Shown here: piece after piece, positions 24,277 to 37,177 of the stretch
Layout of the letters: each line of letters opens with the position of its first letter
Numbering within the stretch: the first letter of the stretch is position 1
DNA from: Armigeres subalbatus
Taxonomy: Eukaryota; Arthropoda; Insecta; Diptera; Culicidae
DNA: 64,000 nucleotides
NCBI RefSeq assembly: GCF_024139115.2
Contig: NC_085141.1
Coordinates: 170,078,994-170,142,993, forward strand
Reading direction: 5' to 3'
The notes under the pieces: generated by a model
Databases searched by the model: none
The model's input: only the letters and a program-made list of their open reading frames with translations
Told to the model about the DNA's origin: nothing
Made by a program: the position numbers and the translations under genes

Positions 24277-25870
24277 TAACATGTCCATCCCATCGTATCC
24301 CTCTGGCTTTAGCTACCTTCCGGATACTGGGTTCGCCGTAGAGCTGGGCGAGCTCGTGGTTCATTCTTCGCCGCCACATACCGTCTTCTGCGCACCGCCA
24401 AAAATGGTCCTAAGCACCCGTCTCTCGGATACTCCGAGTGCTTGCAAGTCCTCCTCGAGCATTGTCCATGTTTTATGTTCGTAGAGGACTACCGGTCTTA
24501 TTAGCGTCTTTTACATGACACAGTTGATGCGGTGGTAAATCTTTTTTGACCCCAGTTTCTTCTGTAGCCCGTAGTAGGCCCGACTTCCACAGATGATGCG
24601 CCTTCGTATTTCACGACTAACATTGTTATCAGCCGTTAGCAAGGATCCAAGGTAGACGAATTCCTCGACCACTCCGAAGGTATCCCCGTCTATCGTAACA
24701 CTGCTTCCAATGCGGGCCCTGTCGCGCACGGTTCCGCCCACAAGCATGTACTTTGTCTTCTATGCATCCACCACCAGTTCAGCTTTTGTTGATTCACGTT
24801 TCAGGCGGATGTACAGTTATGCCACCTTTGCAAATGCTCGGCCGACAACGCCCATGTCATCCCCGAAACAAATAAATTGACTGGATCTGTTGAAAATCGT
24901 ACCCCGGATGTTACACCAGGCTCTTTGCATGACACCTTCTAGCGCAATGTTGAACAACAGGCACGAAAGTCCATCACCTTGTCTTAGTCCCCGGCGCGAT
25001 TCGAACGAACTGGAGTGTTCACCCGAAATATTCACACAGTTTTGCACACCATCCACCGTTGCTTTGATCAGTCTGGTAAGCTTCCCAGGGAAGCTGTTCT
25101 CGTCCATAATTTTCCATAGCCCTACGCGGTCTATACTGTCGTATGCCGCCTTGAAATTAATGAACAGATGGTGCGTTGGAACTTGGTATTCACGGCATTT
25201 TTTAAGGATTTGTCGTACAGTAAAGATCTGATCCGTTGTCGAGCGGCCGTCAACGAAGCCGGCTTGATAACTTCCCACTCCCACGAACTCATTCACTAAT
25301 GGTGACAGACGTCGGAAGATGATCTGGAATATCACTTTGTAGGCGAGATTAAGGATGGTGATCGCTCGAAAGTTCTCACACTCCAGTTTGTCGCCTTTCT
25401 TGTAGATGGGGCATATAACCCCTTCCTTCCACTCCTCCGGTAGTTGTTCAGATTCCCAGATCCTGACTCTCAGTTTGTGTAGGCAAGTGGCCAGCTTTTC
25501 AGGGTCCATATTGATGAGCTCAGCTCCGATACCATCCTTACCAGCTGCTTTATTGGTCTTTAGCTGTTGGATGGCATCCTTAACGCCCCTCAAGGTGCGG
25601 GCTGGTTGGCTTCCATCGTCCGCTGAACTGACGTAGTCAACTCCTCCGCTGCCTTGACTTTTACTGCCTGTACTCTCAGCGCCATTCAAATGTTTCTCGT
25701 AGTGCTGCTTCCACCTTTCGATCACCACACGTTCGTCCGTCAAGATGCTCCTATCCTTATCCCTGCACATTTCGGCTCGCGGCACGAAGCCTTTGCGGGA
25801 TGCGTTGAGCTTCTGGTAGAATTTGCGTGGTAGAATGGCTGCTTTGACTGTATTCCAGCAGTCCTCATTC
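24277..25870 (-). mobile_element. RTE-clade retrotransposon fragment with internal deletion
   Basis: Homologous to the 38-41.6 kb element on the other strand. RT is readable at 24817-25860 and the C-terminal part at 24300-24800. Relative to the longer copy it is 5' truncated, lacks the last roughly 230 nt, and carries a deletion of about 250 nt that joins EDCW..VKAAI to RKFYQKLNAS. The RT catalytic Asp of FVDFKAAYDS has become Asn (FINFKAAYDS) and FADDM has become FGDDM. The copy is dead. Confidence 0.85.
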
Positions 25871-26129
25871 AAATATTTAAAAAAATATTTAAAAACAATT
25901 ATGTCTCCCCCAACCCCTCGGATTATTTTGCCCAAAAATAATATTTTGAAGGGGGCAACAAAAAAAAACATTCGGTTAATTTCGAGGATTTTCAAAACAT
26001 TCTTTAACAAATCCGAGAAGTTTTAAAAGATTTTTAAATTTTATTGTTTATTTTTTATTACCCCCCCCCCTCCTTGACCATTCGGAGACCAGTAGGACAT
26101 ATAGGACAGTAGGACAATATTGTAACAAC

Positions 26130-26135
26130 TTTATT
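26130..26135 (-). terminator. Polyadenylation signal AATAAA of GMC-B
   Basis: TTTATT on the plus strand reads AATAAA on the minus strand, about 130 nt past the GMC-B stop, in AT-rich sequence. Confidence 0.6.
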
Positions 26136-26265
26136 TTATTATATAATTTATTTTTTATGAGATTATGCCTCCAATAGTTCCCTCATCAAAATTATAGTAT
26201 ACTAATATGAACTGAACATACTTAACATTAATTTGCTGTTTAACTTGTGCAAAAGAAGCATGCAT

Positions 26266-28264
26266 TTACTTATGAAAATACAGATATTCGTAAGTATAAC
26301 ATGGCTTCAGATCCGGTTTCTGAAGTAGCTCTTTCAGATAATCGGATTTGATCATATCCGCCGCCTTCTCGCCAATCATAATGGTTGGAGCATTAGTGTT
26401 TCCGGTAACGATTGTTGGCATTATTCCTGCATCGACAACTCGCAATCCAGCGATTCCGTAAACATTCAGCCGTGCATCAACGACCGCCATTGGATCCGTT
26501 TTGGGTCCCATTTTCGTTGTGCCGACTGGGTGATAAATAGTCTGGGAATAATGTCGTACCAGGCACTCATAGAACTTTTCACCCTTCCTGTCACCGCAAG
26601 TGCTTCCTTTTTCGGTATCATAAATGAAGGTTGGCTTCAGTGGTTGCATTACTGGAGTTGTTGAATAGTTCAAACAAAATTGCAAACCTTCGATCTACAA
26701 TCAAAACTTTTTTTTACAATAAAGCTAATAGGCTGAGTATATTACTTACCAATATGTCGACGTCTCGTTGTACAGCAAAATAATTAGGATGGATTGCAAT
26801 TTTGACGTATGGATCATTGCTGATCAATTTTAGATACCCTCTACTCTCTGGTCTCATCAATAGAGGAAGACACATGAAAGAGTCATGGAAAACCCATTTA
26901 GAGAAATTTTCTGCATAATATTTGTAAGTAAATCCTGAGCCATAGGCTGCCCAAGTGCCTCCATCGGACACATCCGTTTGAGCTGCTATAAACAGTTGTA
27001 TATCTGGGCGCGTACTGTTAGGTGGATTGAATTTTGTGTTTATGAATCCCATAACTTGACACATTGGCATACCCATCAAAATACCACTGTTGTTGAAGAG
27101 GAAATTCTGAATGGACGGCTTGGTTATGGAATCGAGCATACTGATGGAAAGGCGTCCTGTGTTGTTAGGATTGGTTATCAGGAAAGCGAGACCTCCAGTG
27201 CCGACATGATCTTGCAAATTTTGTCCTACTCCCGGTGATTCGTGGACAACTTCGATGTTCTGTTGTTCTAGTTCCTCTCGTGGCCCTACCCCAGACAACA
27301 TTAAAAGATGAGGACTGTTTAAAGATCCAGCTGATAGAATCACTTCCTTCGTCACTAACACATATCGACGTTTGTTGTCTTTGGTATACATAACTCCGTA
27401 GGCTCTTTTTTCTTCAGGATCAATCAGAATTTTTTCCACCATAGTGTTCAAAGATATATGCAGATTCTTACGCATTGAAACTGGTCGCAGGTAAGCTTTC
27501 GCGGTACTACACCGTAAACCATTTCGAATTGAACCGTGGAGTGGTCCAAATACATTTTGAGAAGGACCATTCATTTCGTCAGCCCACGAACCCCCCATCT
27601 GTTTCGCTGCTTCACAAAAAAAGGGATACATTTTTGTTTGACTTTTAAACAAATCAACTGTTAAGGGTCCTGTTGTGCCATGCCAAGGCTTGTCAGCTAT
27701 GTTTGGATCTCGCACATTTTCCATTTTTATGAAATATGGCAAAACATCTTCCCAACTCCAACCCTTATTGCCTAAATCTGCCCACTCGTTATAATCTTCC
27801 TGATTGCCTCGAATATACATCATAGCATTCAACACCGATGAACCACCGAGAACCTTTCCCCGAGGCCATAAACACTGTTCTTTTTGCATGGCTTGGCAAA
27901 AGCTTGAGTTGGCTACAGTTTTGAATTGCCAATCTAATTTAGATTTTTGTAGCACAGGAAACACATATGGAATATCGGATATGTCTGTCTCATCCGGACC
28001 AGCTTCCAGCAGCAACACGTCCCAGTCACAAACTTCTGAAAGCCTTGCAGCCACTGCAGAACCTGCGCTCCCGCCGCCTACAACGACAAAATCGTACACG
28101 TCGTAAATGAACTCCGGAGGAATATCTTGAACTCGGTTGTGAAAGTCAACAATATCTGGGCGCTGCAGCCAGATCATGGCATCCATCAACAGCAATATTA
28201 AAACACTGGCAGGACGCGTGTACGCTATTCTCAAAAGTGTTGCCTGCACTTCAAACGGCCCCAT
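26266..28264 (-). CDS. GMC oxidoreductase B (glucose dehydrogenase [FAD, quinone]-like), 2 coding exons
   Basis: Second full-length insect GMC flavoenzyme, on the opposite strand and converging on GMC-A. Exons are 28264-26750 and 26694-26266 (TAA side at 26266), separated by a 55-nt phase-0 intron with donor GTAAGT and acceptor TTGTAG. The product is 647 aa. Visible are a hydrophobic N-terminal segment (about 19-33), GGGSAG at 63-68, LLLEAGPDE, signature 1 VLGGSSVLN, signature 2 [13 protein letters not shown] (about 308-321), His in TIYHPVGT (about 560) and Asn in NTNAP (about 606). The ATG at 28264 was chosen because it puts GxGxxG at residue 63, as in paralogues A and C. The frame stays open to 28510, which would add 82 residues, including Cys-rich sequence unlike the family. 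That stretch is more likely 5' UTR or intron. It differs from A in lacking an intron at GxGxxG. Confidence 0.93.
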
Positions 28265-28510
28265 CGTGTATATGTTGAAATTTGGCGAGCTGCCTGGACG
28301 GCGTGGTAGCAAACTCCAAACTAACAGACCAAATCGCAGTGGTATGCAAGCAATGAAGCAGTACGTCACGTCAGTGTTGACTTGCTGCCTGGTATTATGG
28401 CAATAATATTTTGTTAACGAATCAGCAGTCTTACTTGCCGCGCCAAAACATTGTCTAAAGCAAAGGGTTCTCGAACTTGTGTAAGCCATATTTTTGGGAA
28501 ATCTATTCAA

Positions 28511-30399
28511 TATATTTCATTGTGATGGTAGTTGCCAGGTTTATGTAATGTAAATAAAAAATAGTAATTCAGTAACATTTTAATATCTAATTTCATCTGT
28601 TTAACTCAACCGCAAATATCAACAGAAATCATATATTTGATTCAATACATAGATATGCAATGATACAGGTAGCTCAAAAGACTGAAACGACGATTCAGTG
28701 GGCCGCAAATCGCGATTTGCGAAATGCTTCGGTGGGTTATCCACAATGAACATTTGTGTTGAAGATGAGTTGCAGTATCATAGTTGTCAGTAGAACGCAG
28801 CCGAATAATTAATTAGTTCAGTGTTATCTACGGCAGTTTAAAATGTAGATCAAGAGTTTAATGCTTAAGTGTGTTGTTGGTGTTTTTTTTTAGGATAAAT
28901 ACGTGAATGGATGAATTTGAGTTTAATGGAATTCAACTTTTGTGAAGTTCTCGAAGTTTGAAAGTTGTATTCAACCAGGTGCAGCGTGGTGCTGACATTA
29001 TTGAAGTTTTCAGCCATGGGCTGATTCACTATTACAAAAGGAATAGTTTGTTGTTGATGGTAGTAAGTATACTTACGTAAGGTTCACGCAACTTTGGTAT
29101 ATTTTTGACGTAGAATACGTCCTTCGGGAAACAGAGGGGGGTCATCCTGCATAATCAAATTTGAGACCGAAAAGTAGTCAGGGAGTATTAGCTAATAACT
29201 CAGCCATCTTCCAACCGATTTTGATGATTTCTGTATCAATCGATCGACAAACTTTTCAAGATTTTTTATCAGCAAATCGTAGTTTTGAATGTTCTGTACA
29301 TTCTTCTATATAAATTTGCACATTTGGTCCTTGCTGAATGTTTCCCGTTGAATGCAACCAGTTGCCAGCAAATCACTTGGTGAATGATAAATCAAAAGCA
29401 AAAATATATAAATAATTACTTTATATTCTACAAAATAAATATTTTTGTTCATCAACACTTCAACTGTATAATATCAAAAGTATTTTCGGTTAATCTATGT
29501 GAGTTTTGGTTATGGTAGCCTGTTCTTCACCCAAATATTGAAGGTATGTTCTCATGATCTGTCGCATGAGTGTTTGTTGACAACAACAATTGAAATATTT
29601 AGCTTATGGTGGATTGTCGACATGACTTTTCATGGTCGCATAGTAGTACACACCTATTATACATACCGAAACATAGTAAACAGTGTGTTTTTTGGAAGAT
29701 GATAATTTTTTTTATCAAGTTTTTTTTTTTAAATTTAGTTCAACACCTAAGAGTTGGGAACCAGAGGGGTTCCTTTCACGGGCAATCTTGAGACTCTCCC
29801 TAGACCCGATTTGACCCTAGATCCCCCACCCCGATGGCTACGCAATGTTTGAAATTGTTTCCAACCTTGTTGACCCATAGCTGTATATCTACCTCCGAGT
29901 AGATTCCGCCTGCTCTAATCGTTTCGTCATATCCGTTTCAAAAGTTTACCTAACTAACTGTGTATCCTTCCTTAGTCGATGATTCCTTCAACATTGTGTA
30001 AGGGAGAGTACACTGTATAAGTTTGTGACGACTTTACGGCGCGCAGGAACCTGTTTCCAGGATAATCGACGAACCACCTATGAAAACATGTTTCGAAACA
30101 ATTCCAAGCATTTTAAAGTTTATTTTCAAAGTTTTTGGCCTTTTTAGGCTCCACGGGAAATTGTTTTGATGACAAACAATCCAATTTACGAAAATATGTT
30201 TCTCAAACAATTCCAAGAATGTTGATCCCCAGAGTTTTTTTCTTAAATAATTTATGGTCACTTTAGGCCTCGAAGGAGCATGTATCCAGTATAACCATTC
30301 TGAGACCAAATTATTTGATGGCCCTCGAAGAGAAGAGGATGGTATCCCAAATCTATTCTATATCGCCAGTTAGTTCCTGGAGCTTTCTTTTTGGAACTA
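28511..30399. other. No gene seen; upstream side of GMC-B
   Basis: The GMC-B promoter should lie here or just beyond. A minus-strand TCAGTC at 28680-28685 has no TATA or DPE in place, so no promoter is called. 30.05-30.29 kb holds two weakly similar stretches of about 100 bp (..TTTC.AAACAATTCCAAG..). Confidence 0.4.
29100..29290 (-). repeat. Repeat arm inverted relative to 33690-33890
   Basis: Contains AACTCAGCCATCTTCCAACC, TCGATCGACAAACTTTT and TAGAATACGTCCTTCGGGAA. The reverse complements occur at 33690-33890. The arms are too far apart to be one clear element. Confidence 0.6.
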
Positions 30400-30725
30400 G
30401 CAGACCCGACGAACTTCGTTTTACCTACAATTGATTTATTCTCTGATTAGTTCTCGAGTTATGCAGAAATTTCTGGTTTATTTGAATGGGAGCCCCCTTT
30501 TACAGAAGGGGGAGAAGTTGCAAACCACTACAGAAACATATCTTCCCTTACACAACCTCCACATGCCAGATTTGGATCCATTTGATTGATTAATTCTCTA
30601 GTTATGATGAAAATTTCCACTATCCAGAGAGGGAAGGGGTCTCTAACCATCTTATGAAACCTTCCCCGGCCCCAAAAACCTCTGCATACAAAATTTTTAA
30701 AAGACAGAAATTAATTTTAATGTAG
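30400..30725 (+). repeat. Dispersed repeat, copy 2, partly duplicated inside
   Basis: Matches the 300-540 copy over most of its length. The TTCTC(G/T)AGTTATG..GAAA module occurs twice, so this copy has an internal duplication of about 150 bp. Confidence 0.6.
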
Positions 30726-31066
30726 GGGAACTGTTCCGTTTTTCATCTCACTAAACATGTATTCATCTCATCACACAAAGAAATGCGGTACCAATTTCGT
30801 CGCTTCGTTTTGCTAATATGCGTGCTCACTGTTAAAAGAAATCACAAAATAAGAAACAAAACAAACAAATACCATTTCATTGCTTTGTTTTTTATGGGAT
30901 GAATATCGGAGCTATGAGATGGAGTCCAGGAGCTGTAATCCTATATAGATTTATTGAGCTTCAGCTCATCTGAGCTTCAGGATATGGCCTAGTATTTTCC
31001 GTAAGGTAATTCGAATCGGTAATTAAATAATTCATTATTTATAAGAGAATGAATAAAAAAATATGA

Positions 31067-31579
31067 AATACATTATCTGGTACATGGGAACAAATTTTGA
31101 GCATCCCTGGTGGGACCACTTTATCCTACAGGTTGTAGTTGATACCGTGGATACCGAGACAGAATAGAAATCGTGGTTAATACGGTAAACGCGGTAGACC
31201 ATCTGATCCAAGCTCCAGGAAAATTTGAAAAATTTTCAACATCTCATATGCCCGGATTTGAAATGAAAGACAATTTTTCAGATGAAAGACAAATACTCAG
31301 AGAACATAATAGGCTTGATAGCGCGGCTGAGGACAGCATGGAAGCCGTGGTTAAGGTTGCAGACCATTTGATTCAAACTCCTCGACAATTTGGAGATATG
31401 CCTGGATTTGAGACACAAATGAAAGACAACTTCACAGAAGACAACATGCTTTTAAATATTTTCTGTAGTTTCATACACCCTGCAGTATAAAGTAAATAGA
31501 CATCGAACTATCACCGTACCGTACCCATACCCATAACAGGGATGCTTAAAATTCGTTCCCATGTATCAGGTAATGTATT
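31067..31579 (+). mobile_element. TIR element (about 43-bp TIRs) enclosing a coding-like tandem repeat
   Basis: Left TIR AATACATTATCTGGTACATG continues through GAGCATCCCTG and is mirrored at 31537-31579 with about four mismatches in 43. The interior holds the open frame described separately. No transposase was recognised and no clear target-site duplication found. Confidence 0.75.
31143..31490 (+). other. Coding-like frame with two in-frame protein repeats, unknown
   Basis: Open from 31143 with no ATG at the front (first candidates GTG or internal ATG), stop TAA at 31488-31490. Two units 174 nt (58 codons) apart share DHLIQ.P..F, MPGFE and MKDNF. In the aligned codons about seven differences are silent third-position or Leu changes and about four alter the residue. 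The indels are multiples of three, which suggests past selection on protein. The family was not recognised. It may be a captured host exon or part of a transposase relative. Confidence 0.4.
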
Positions 31580-32467
31580 ACCTATGTTGTTTAAATATTT
31601 CCATCATCCCTAGATGGATGTATATCATTTTCGGTAATGAAATATAAAGAAATCACGCATTTTTCGAAATCCGTTGTTTTATCGCTACAGCTTCAGCAAA
31701 AAAAGAGTATTCCTAGACGCAATATTTTGTAATGTCCAGAAACTAGAAAAACTGAAAAAAAAATCGGTTGATAACTCACTGAGATATGGCCATTTGAAAA
31801 TTTAGTTACAAAGATTTTCTGAACGAATGAATCCTAGTGTAGAACGGCTTAAATTTGCTTATTGCGGGTCCGGAATGTCTCGGTTTGATTCACACAGAAT
31901 TTATCTGCGTTTTCGTTTGCTCGACTGATTCGATCACGAAAGTTATTTTGCATTTGTCCTTGTATTTATTCATTACACTATTTGCTGTAGCAAGCATTAC
32001 AATAAAATCTAGTGAGAAAAGAAACGAATTTTAGTAAGATTTTGATGTATAATATTGAACGCAGATTGTTACGTGTTAAATGATGAAAATTATCTATCTT
32101 CCTCCAGAATTACTCGAACGTACTGAGCATAATACGCGCGTATGAAGACATTCTAATAGATGCCACCGAGGCGACACAGTTACAGTTTTAGTCTCCGTGC
32201 ATCACTTCTATTTTTAGGTGTAGGTTCTCGTCTCGGTGGCTTCGTTTTAAATCCTTCCATATGCGAATTGTGCTCAATACGTTTTAGTCATTCTGGATTG
32301 ATATGGAATATTTTGATCATATAAGAAGGTATGGTTTACGTTTATTGTTGTACATTAGAAATGACTAAAATTTGTTGCTTCTTCTGATTAGGTTAATTTT
32401 TGGAAACATAAAGCCTTTAAAAGAAGAGTCTTTAAGAACCTTTAAGAGAGGAGAAAGGCACGTCACG

Positions 32468-32605
32468 TAAAAAGTACGTCACGTAAAAATTCGCGATTTT
32501 CAAACCCCCCTCCCCTCTTCGTCACGCTTTGTTTAACAAACTTCTAAAATACTCGTATTGATCGTCATGCTGCTCTGAACCCCCCTCCCGTGACGTACTT
32601 TTTGG
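32468..32605. mobile_element. MITE with TACGTCACG termini
   Basis: AAAAGTACGTCACG at the left and CGTGACGTACTTTTT at the right, each next to an ACCCCCCTCCC-type tract. No coding capacity. Confidence 0.6.
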
Positions 32606-33689
32606 ATGGCCCCAAAGTTGTGCACCAAGTTGCATACATTTTTTTGTAAAGATAAATAAACGGCTTTGATGTAGCAAGCATTCAATGTAAGCCTTCCTAA
32701 CAATAAAATTTAATCAGAAGAAGCAATTAATTGAAGGGCGTTTCAATGTATAATCGTAATGTAAATCGTTTAAATGAGAATGATCCATTTTCCTCCACCG
32801 AGAGCTGCACACCAGCATTCGTATAAGAGGGTGACTAAAAACTGCAACTAAGACTCATTTCTAAGGCTAATGGTAAGTTTCCGTTTCATTTTAAGTTTCT
32901 TAAGCAGTAATAACACAAAACATAGCGCTAATATGCTCACAACCACGCTATCAATTTCGACTTCTTCTAATCATAAAAATAGTCGAAGCTCGGATAAGAA
33001 TGCAATACGTGGACATCACCGGTTAAATACACGTTCTGGCGATAACTGTATCCAAGATAACGCAATTATTATCGCGGACACCTGAATAGCCGATGTTTTA
33101 CGTATTGATATTGGTAGATGTTCGGGTACAATAACATTGATATTTACTTTTTAATTTACTTAAATTTCAGTAGCTGTTTAAAATTAGCAGGTAAAAGTTA
33201 ACAGCATTGGTCAATGCATGCAATGTAATGAAATTTCATGCATGCATAAAGAATTGAAATTTGCATAAAAATATGCATGCATAAGATTGAAATTTCATTG
33301 GTATTTTGTTCTAATGTGACGTAATTCTGAATGAATCACAAAAAAACGTATAAAATACCAATTTACTCTCGTGTGGAGAACGAGCCTTCTTTTTCTTTGA
33401 TACACAGTGGTCCTGCTGTGAAATAACGTTTCTAAAAAGGTAGAAGGTTGTAGCAGAGACACGACCGCAAAATCAACGCAGAATTACGTATTAGAGTGCA
33501 GCGAGTCAGAACAGTAATTATAGGTTTTTTGTCGTTAATAATTTTTCGAATTTAATTTTTAAAATTTATCAATTCACGCGCCAGATGACTAATAGCCGAA
33601 ATGTAGGCAATTAACTGTGTTTTCAACAGTGCCCGACGAAATTTATTTTTTTCAATAGTGCTGCATCTTTATTCAATTGTTTTTGATAC

Positions 33690-33890
33690 TTGTGCAAAAT
33701 CTTAAAGAGTTTGTCGATCGATTGATACAAAAATCATCAAAATCGGTTGGAAGGTGGCTGAGTTATTAGCCCATTCTTCCTGACCACTTTTCGTGACGGT
33801 CTCACACTTGATTCTGCAGAATGATCCCCTATGTTCTTTATTCTTTATTTGGAGCATTTCATTTTTCTTTATTTTCCCGAAGGACGTATT
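33690..33890 (+). repeat. Repeat arm inverted relative to 29100-29290
   Basis: Contains GGTTGGAAGGTGGCTGAGTT and CCCGAAGGACGTATTCTACA, matching the other arm in reverse complement. Confidence 0.6.
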
Positions 33891-34610
33891 CTACATAAAA
33901 AAAATCGGAAACCAATTTTTTGCATCAAGTTGGATTCTTGCTCCATTTTTTGCTATTAAAATCATAACGAATCGGACTATGGGGTCAAAAGTTAAGGCCA
34001 AAATACATTTTGATAACGCACAAGAAAGTCATTATATTTTAAAATTTATTCAGACGTTTTCTTAAAATTTCAAGGAGCCGAATACAATTAAAATAACACA
34101 ATATGATTTTTTTGTACAATTCATAGAAAATATGTTGTGTTTTTGCGAGAGCCTGACGCTGACTTGCCTCTAGCTACCATTATTCCTTCATTAATACCTT
34201 GAAATCGTTGACTATCTTCGAACAATTTTAAATTCCGAACTGGTTTTCTTCCTCTTCGTGATGATCTCCAATAATTTCTTCTTTTATTTACAAAATTTTC
34301 TTCCACACTTTCCGATATTTTCGCAATGCACAATGGGCCACGCCGGGAAGTTAGGTAGAAAACATTATTTTCGCCTGATATTTTAGCAGCAAGGTGTCTT
34401 CAGAAAAGTCATAGCTATATCATGTGTTTATGCTTTTTATGTTTGTTGTAAAAAAGTGGTCCCACTACGTTAAGGATTTTTTTAAATTTCTATATTTCTA
34501 AATTTAGCATTGTACGATGTTCAGGAAAAGTTTTTTGATTTTGAGACTCTTTGCTGAAGAAATCATAGTTGTATGTTGTTTGTTTCATTTGTTACGATAA
34601 GTTCAAATAA

Positions 34611-34952
34611 CGGGGGCCCTCCTTAGCCGTGCGGTAAGATGCGCGGCTACAAAGCAAGATCATGCTGAGGGTGGCTGGGTTCGATTCCCAGTGCCGGTCT
34701 AGACAACTTTCGGTTTGGAAATTGTCTCGACTTCCTTGGGCATGAAAGTATCATCGTGTTAGCCTCATTATATACGAATGCAGAAATGGTAACTTGACTG
34801 AGAAACCTCGCAGTTAATAACTGTGGAAGTGCTTAATGAACACTAAGCTGCAAGGCGGCAATGTTCCAGTGTGGGGATGTAATGCCACTAAGTAGTAGTA
34901 GTAGTAAGCTGCAAGGCGGGGGGATGTAATGCCAATGAAGAAAAAGAAGAAC
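34611..34952 (+). mobile_element. Feilai-like SINE, TSD TTCAAATAA
   Basis: Head with CCTCCTTAGCCGTGCGGTAA and GGGTTCGATTCCCAG, then the Feilai body. TTCAAATAA flanks it at 34602-34610 and 34953-34961. The 3' end is partly duplicated (the AAGCTGCAAGGCGG...GGGATGTAATGCCA unit occurs twice, separated by short AGT repeats). Confidence 0.8.
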
Positions 34953-34961
34953 TTCAAATAA

Positions 34962-36930
34962 TAATGTTAAGGCGACCCTAAAAATTTAATATTATGATTG
35001 TAACTTTTTAGTTTTATTTTTTTATTGACAGAGATAGATTTCTGCGGAAATCCGTAAATATACAAAAAGATTTCCGTTAAAATCTGATCTGATATTAATC
35101 CGATGGTATAAATTTACATTTATTCGAATATACCACATATCAGATAGGGTGATGTTCAGGGCATACAAATGTCTAAAGCATCGAATGAAGCATATGACAA
35201 TGGGATGCCGTACCATTTTAATCCATCGAAAAAGTCTAATAAAGGTTTCGAAACTTCAAATCAGAATAAATATAGTGTTTTACGGGGTCTCTAGACTGCA
35301 TAGCGGATAAACACTATACCGAGTTGATTTCTGTCAATAACCACCTTATATAATTTACTCAGTGGCACACCGATATAAACATATCGATGATGGAGGTGCA
35401 CACCACTATTCCTGAGTTGGAAAAGTGTACAACTCTTGATCAGTCTATTTTTTAAAGGAATTCGGCGGATTTCTTGGTTTTATTAGACCTAGAAATGATT
35501 ATTTGGTTTCCACGTACAAAAAAAAACTATTTTTCAAATAATGAAAAACTTCAAATTTCCTCAAACTCCACAGCATAGCAGAGCATAGCATAAAGTGTAC
35601 TTCGTAGATTGGACACTAGCGATACTCATGTTTTTCTTTTGAAATTCTTATTCAGATTGCTATCAGAAATCAAGGTGGGTATGGTCCTTCATTTCAATCT
35701 AGGATAAAAATCACAAAAGCATGAGGATTACTACTCCTGGCCACGCCCATCTTCACCGTAACTTGTGAGGGGAAGGAAGTGTTGATGTAGCACTTACTTA
35801 ATAAGAGGCCCCCGACTCATCGACACCCTCATAAGTATCACGGAGTTGGATATTGGGGAAGGTATTCGTTGAGTCAAGATTTGCCTGTAGCTGAAATGTG
35901 ACAATGTACAAAGAAATTGGCATTTGAAATTTGCGGTTTTTATCAAGAAAACCAATGTTCTCTCTGCAATCTACTAATGTATTAGCTCGACTATGTAACC
36001 AGAATATGCGTTTTTTATGCTCACAACCTTTATGGAAAACATCGCTTCGATAAAAGCTGGAACTAAAAAGTTGTAATCAACATATTGATTTTTCAGGGTC
36101 ACCCTAACATTATTATTTGAAATTATCATAACAAATCATATAAACAAAATACAACTATGGTTTGTTCGCCAAAAAGCCTTATAACTAAATAAGAAACTAC
36201 TTTCTAGAACTACAATGCTAAAACCAGAAATATAAAATTAAAAAAAATGCTACAAGCATCCAAATAAAGCTTAAACAATAAGCTAAGACTTCGTTGAACA
36301 TTGTTGCTAAAATATCATCTTCAAGGTGACATTTTTTTCCTCCCAGCATGGCCTAATGTGCAAATTCGTATGCTGTGCCTCGATTTTTCTTGAAGAGCAA
36401 GAGTTTTAAAGGTACCTTTCTAATTCTAGCAATTTACTTCAATCGACGGAGGAATCTCCTCCCAATTTCCATCTAAACACCCTTACATCACTGTAAACAC
36501 GGTCTAAACTCAATTTAGCAGGGAGCTTTCCACGTGTCGTACGCAGTGGTGTAGCCCCGTGGGGGGAGGGGAGAGGGTGTGGACATAAAATTTAAAACAT
36601 GTTGTCCTCAAAATGTTCTTTATTTGCTGCATTATATGTAAACATTTTAATACACTGTTTTGCACGCGAAAAAGATCGATTTTGTATAGTGACATAACTT
36701 AACAAGCCATTTGAAATATTGTTATTTGTTTGATAACCGTATCCGAAACTGTTGAAACTGCATATGAGATTGTTCGCTTACAGTTGTCAACCATAATGAT
36801 AAGAGTAGCAACAGTAAACGATACTGTTGCCGACGGTTGAACGACCTTAGTATATGAATAAGTCACTAGAAAAAAGAAATCGAATGCAAATAAAACGTTT
36901 GTAATTGACACAGGAGCATGAAGGCTTCTA
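34962..36930. other. No gene seen
   Basis: AT-rich sequence with scraps of dispersed repeats (35.7-35.9 kb resembles parts of 9.6-9.7 kb). Open frames are under 100 codons without recognisable features. Confidence 0.5.
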
Positions 36931-37177
36931 CACAGATAAACAGACGTCTCACTCAACACATGTTCCATCGTTCACGGTTGATTTAATTTTTGTAGGTGGT
37001 CATTCGGCCACCGATGGCGCTTCCATCGATTTTGCTTGTGTTTGACGTTTACGCACTACCGTCACCTGTTTGCCGCATGGCCGGCCACACATCGTGGTTT
37101 TAACATTGGGCGACTATGCTTCCGTGACGATGATTTGGATTGCATTTTGTTCTAAGTGAGACGTCTGTTTCTCTGTG
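36931..37177. mobile_element. 247-bp MITE, 23-bp TIRs
   Basis: CACAGATAAACAGACGTCTC and the mirrored GAGACGTCTGTTTCTCTGTG differ at one position. The interior is GC-richer than the flanks. Confidence 0.8.

Noticed and set aside
34611..34710. tRNA gene
   Set aside because: A and B boxes are present, but the cloverleaf does not close and the sequence continues into a SINE body; the same holds for the other tRNA-like heads.
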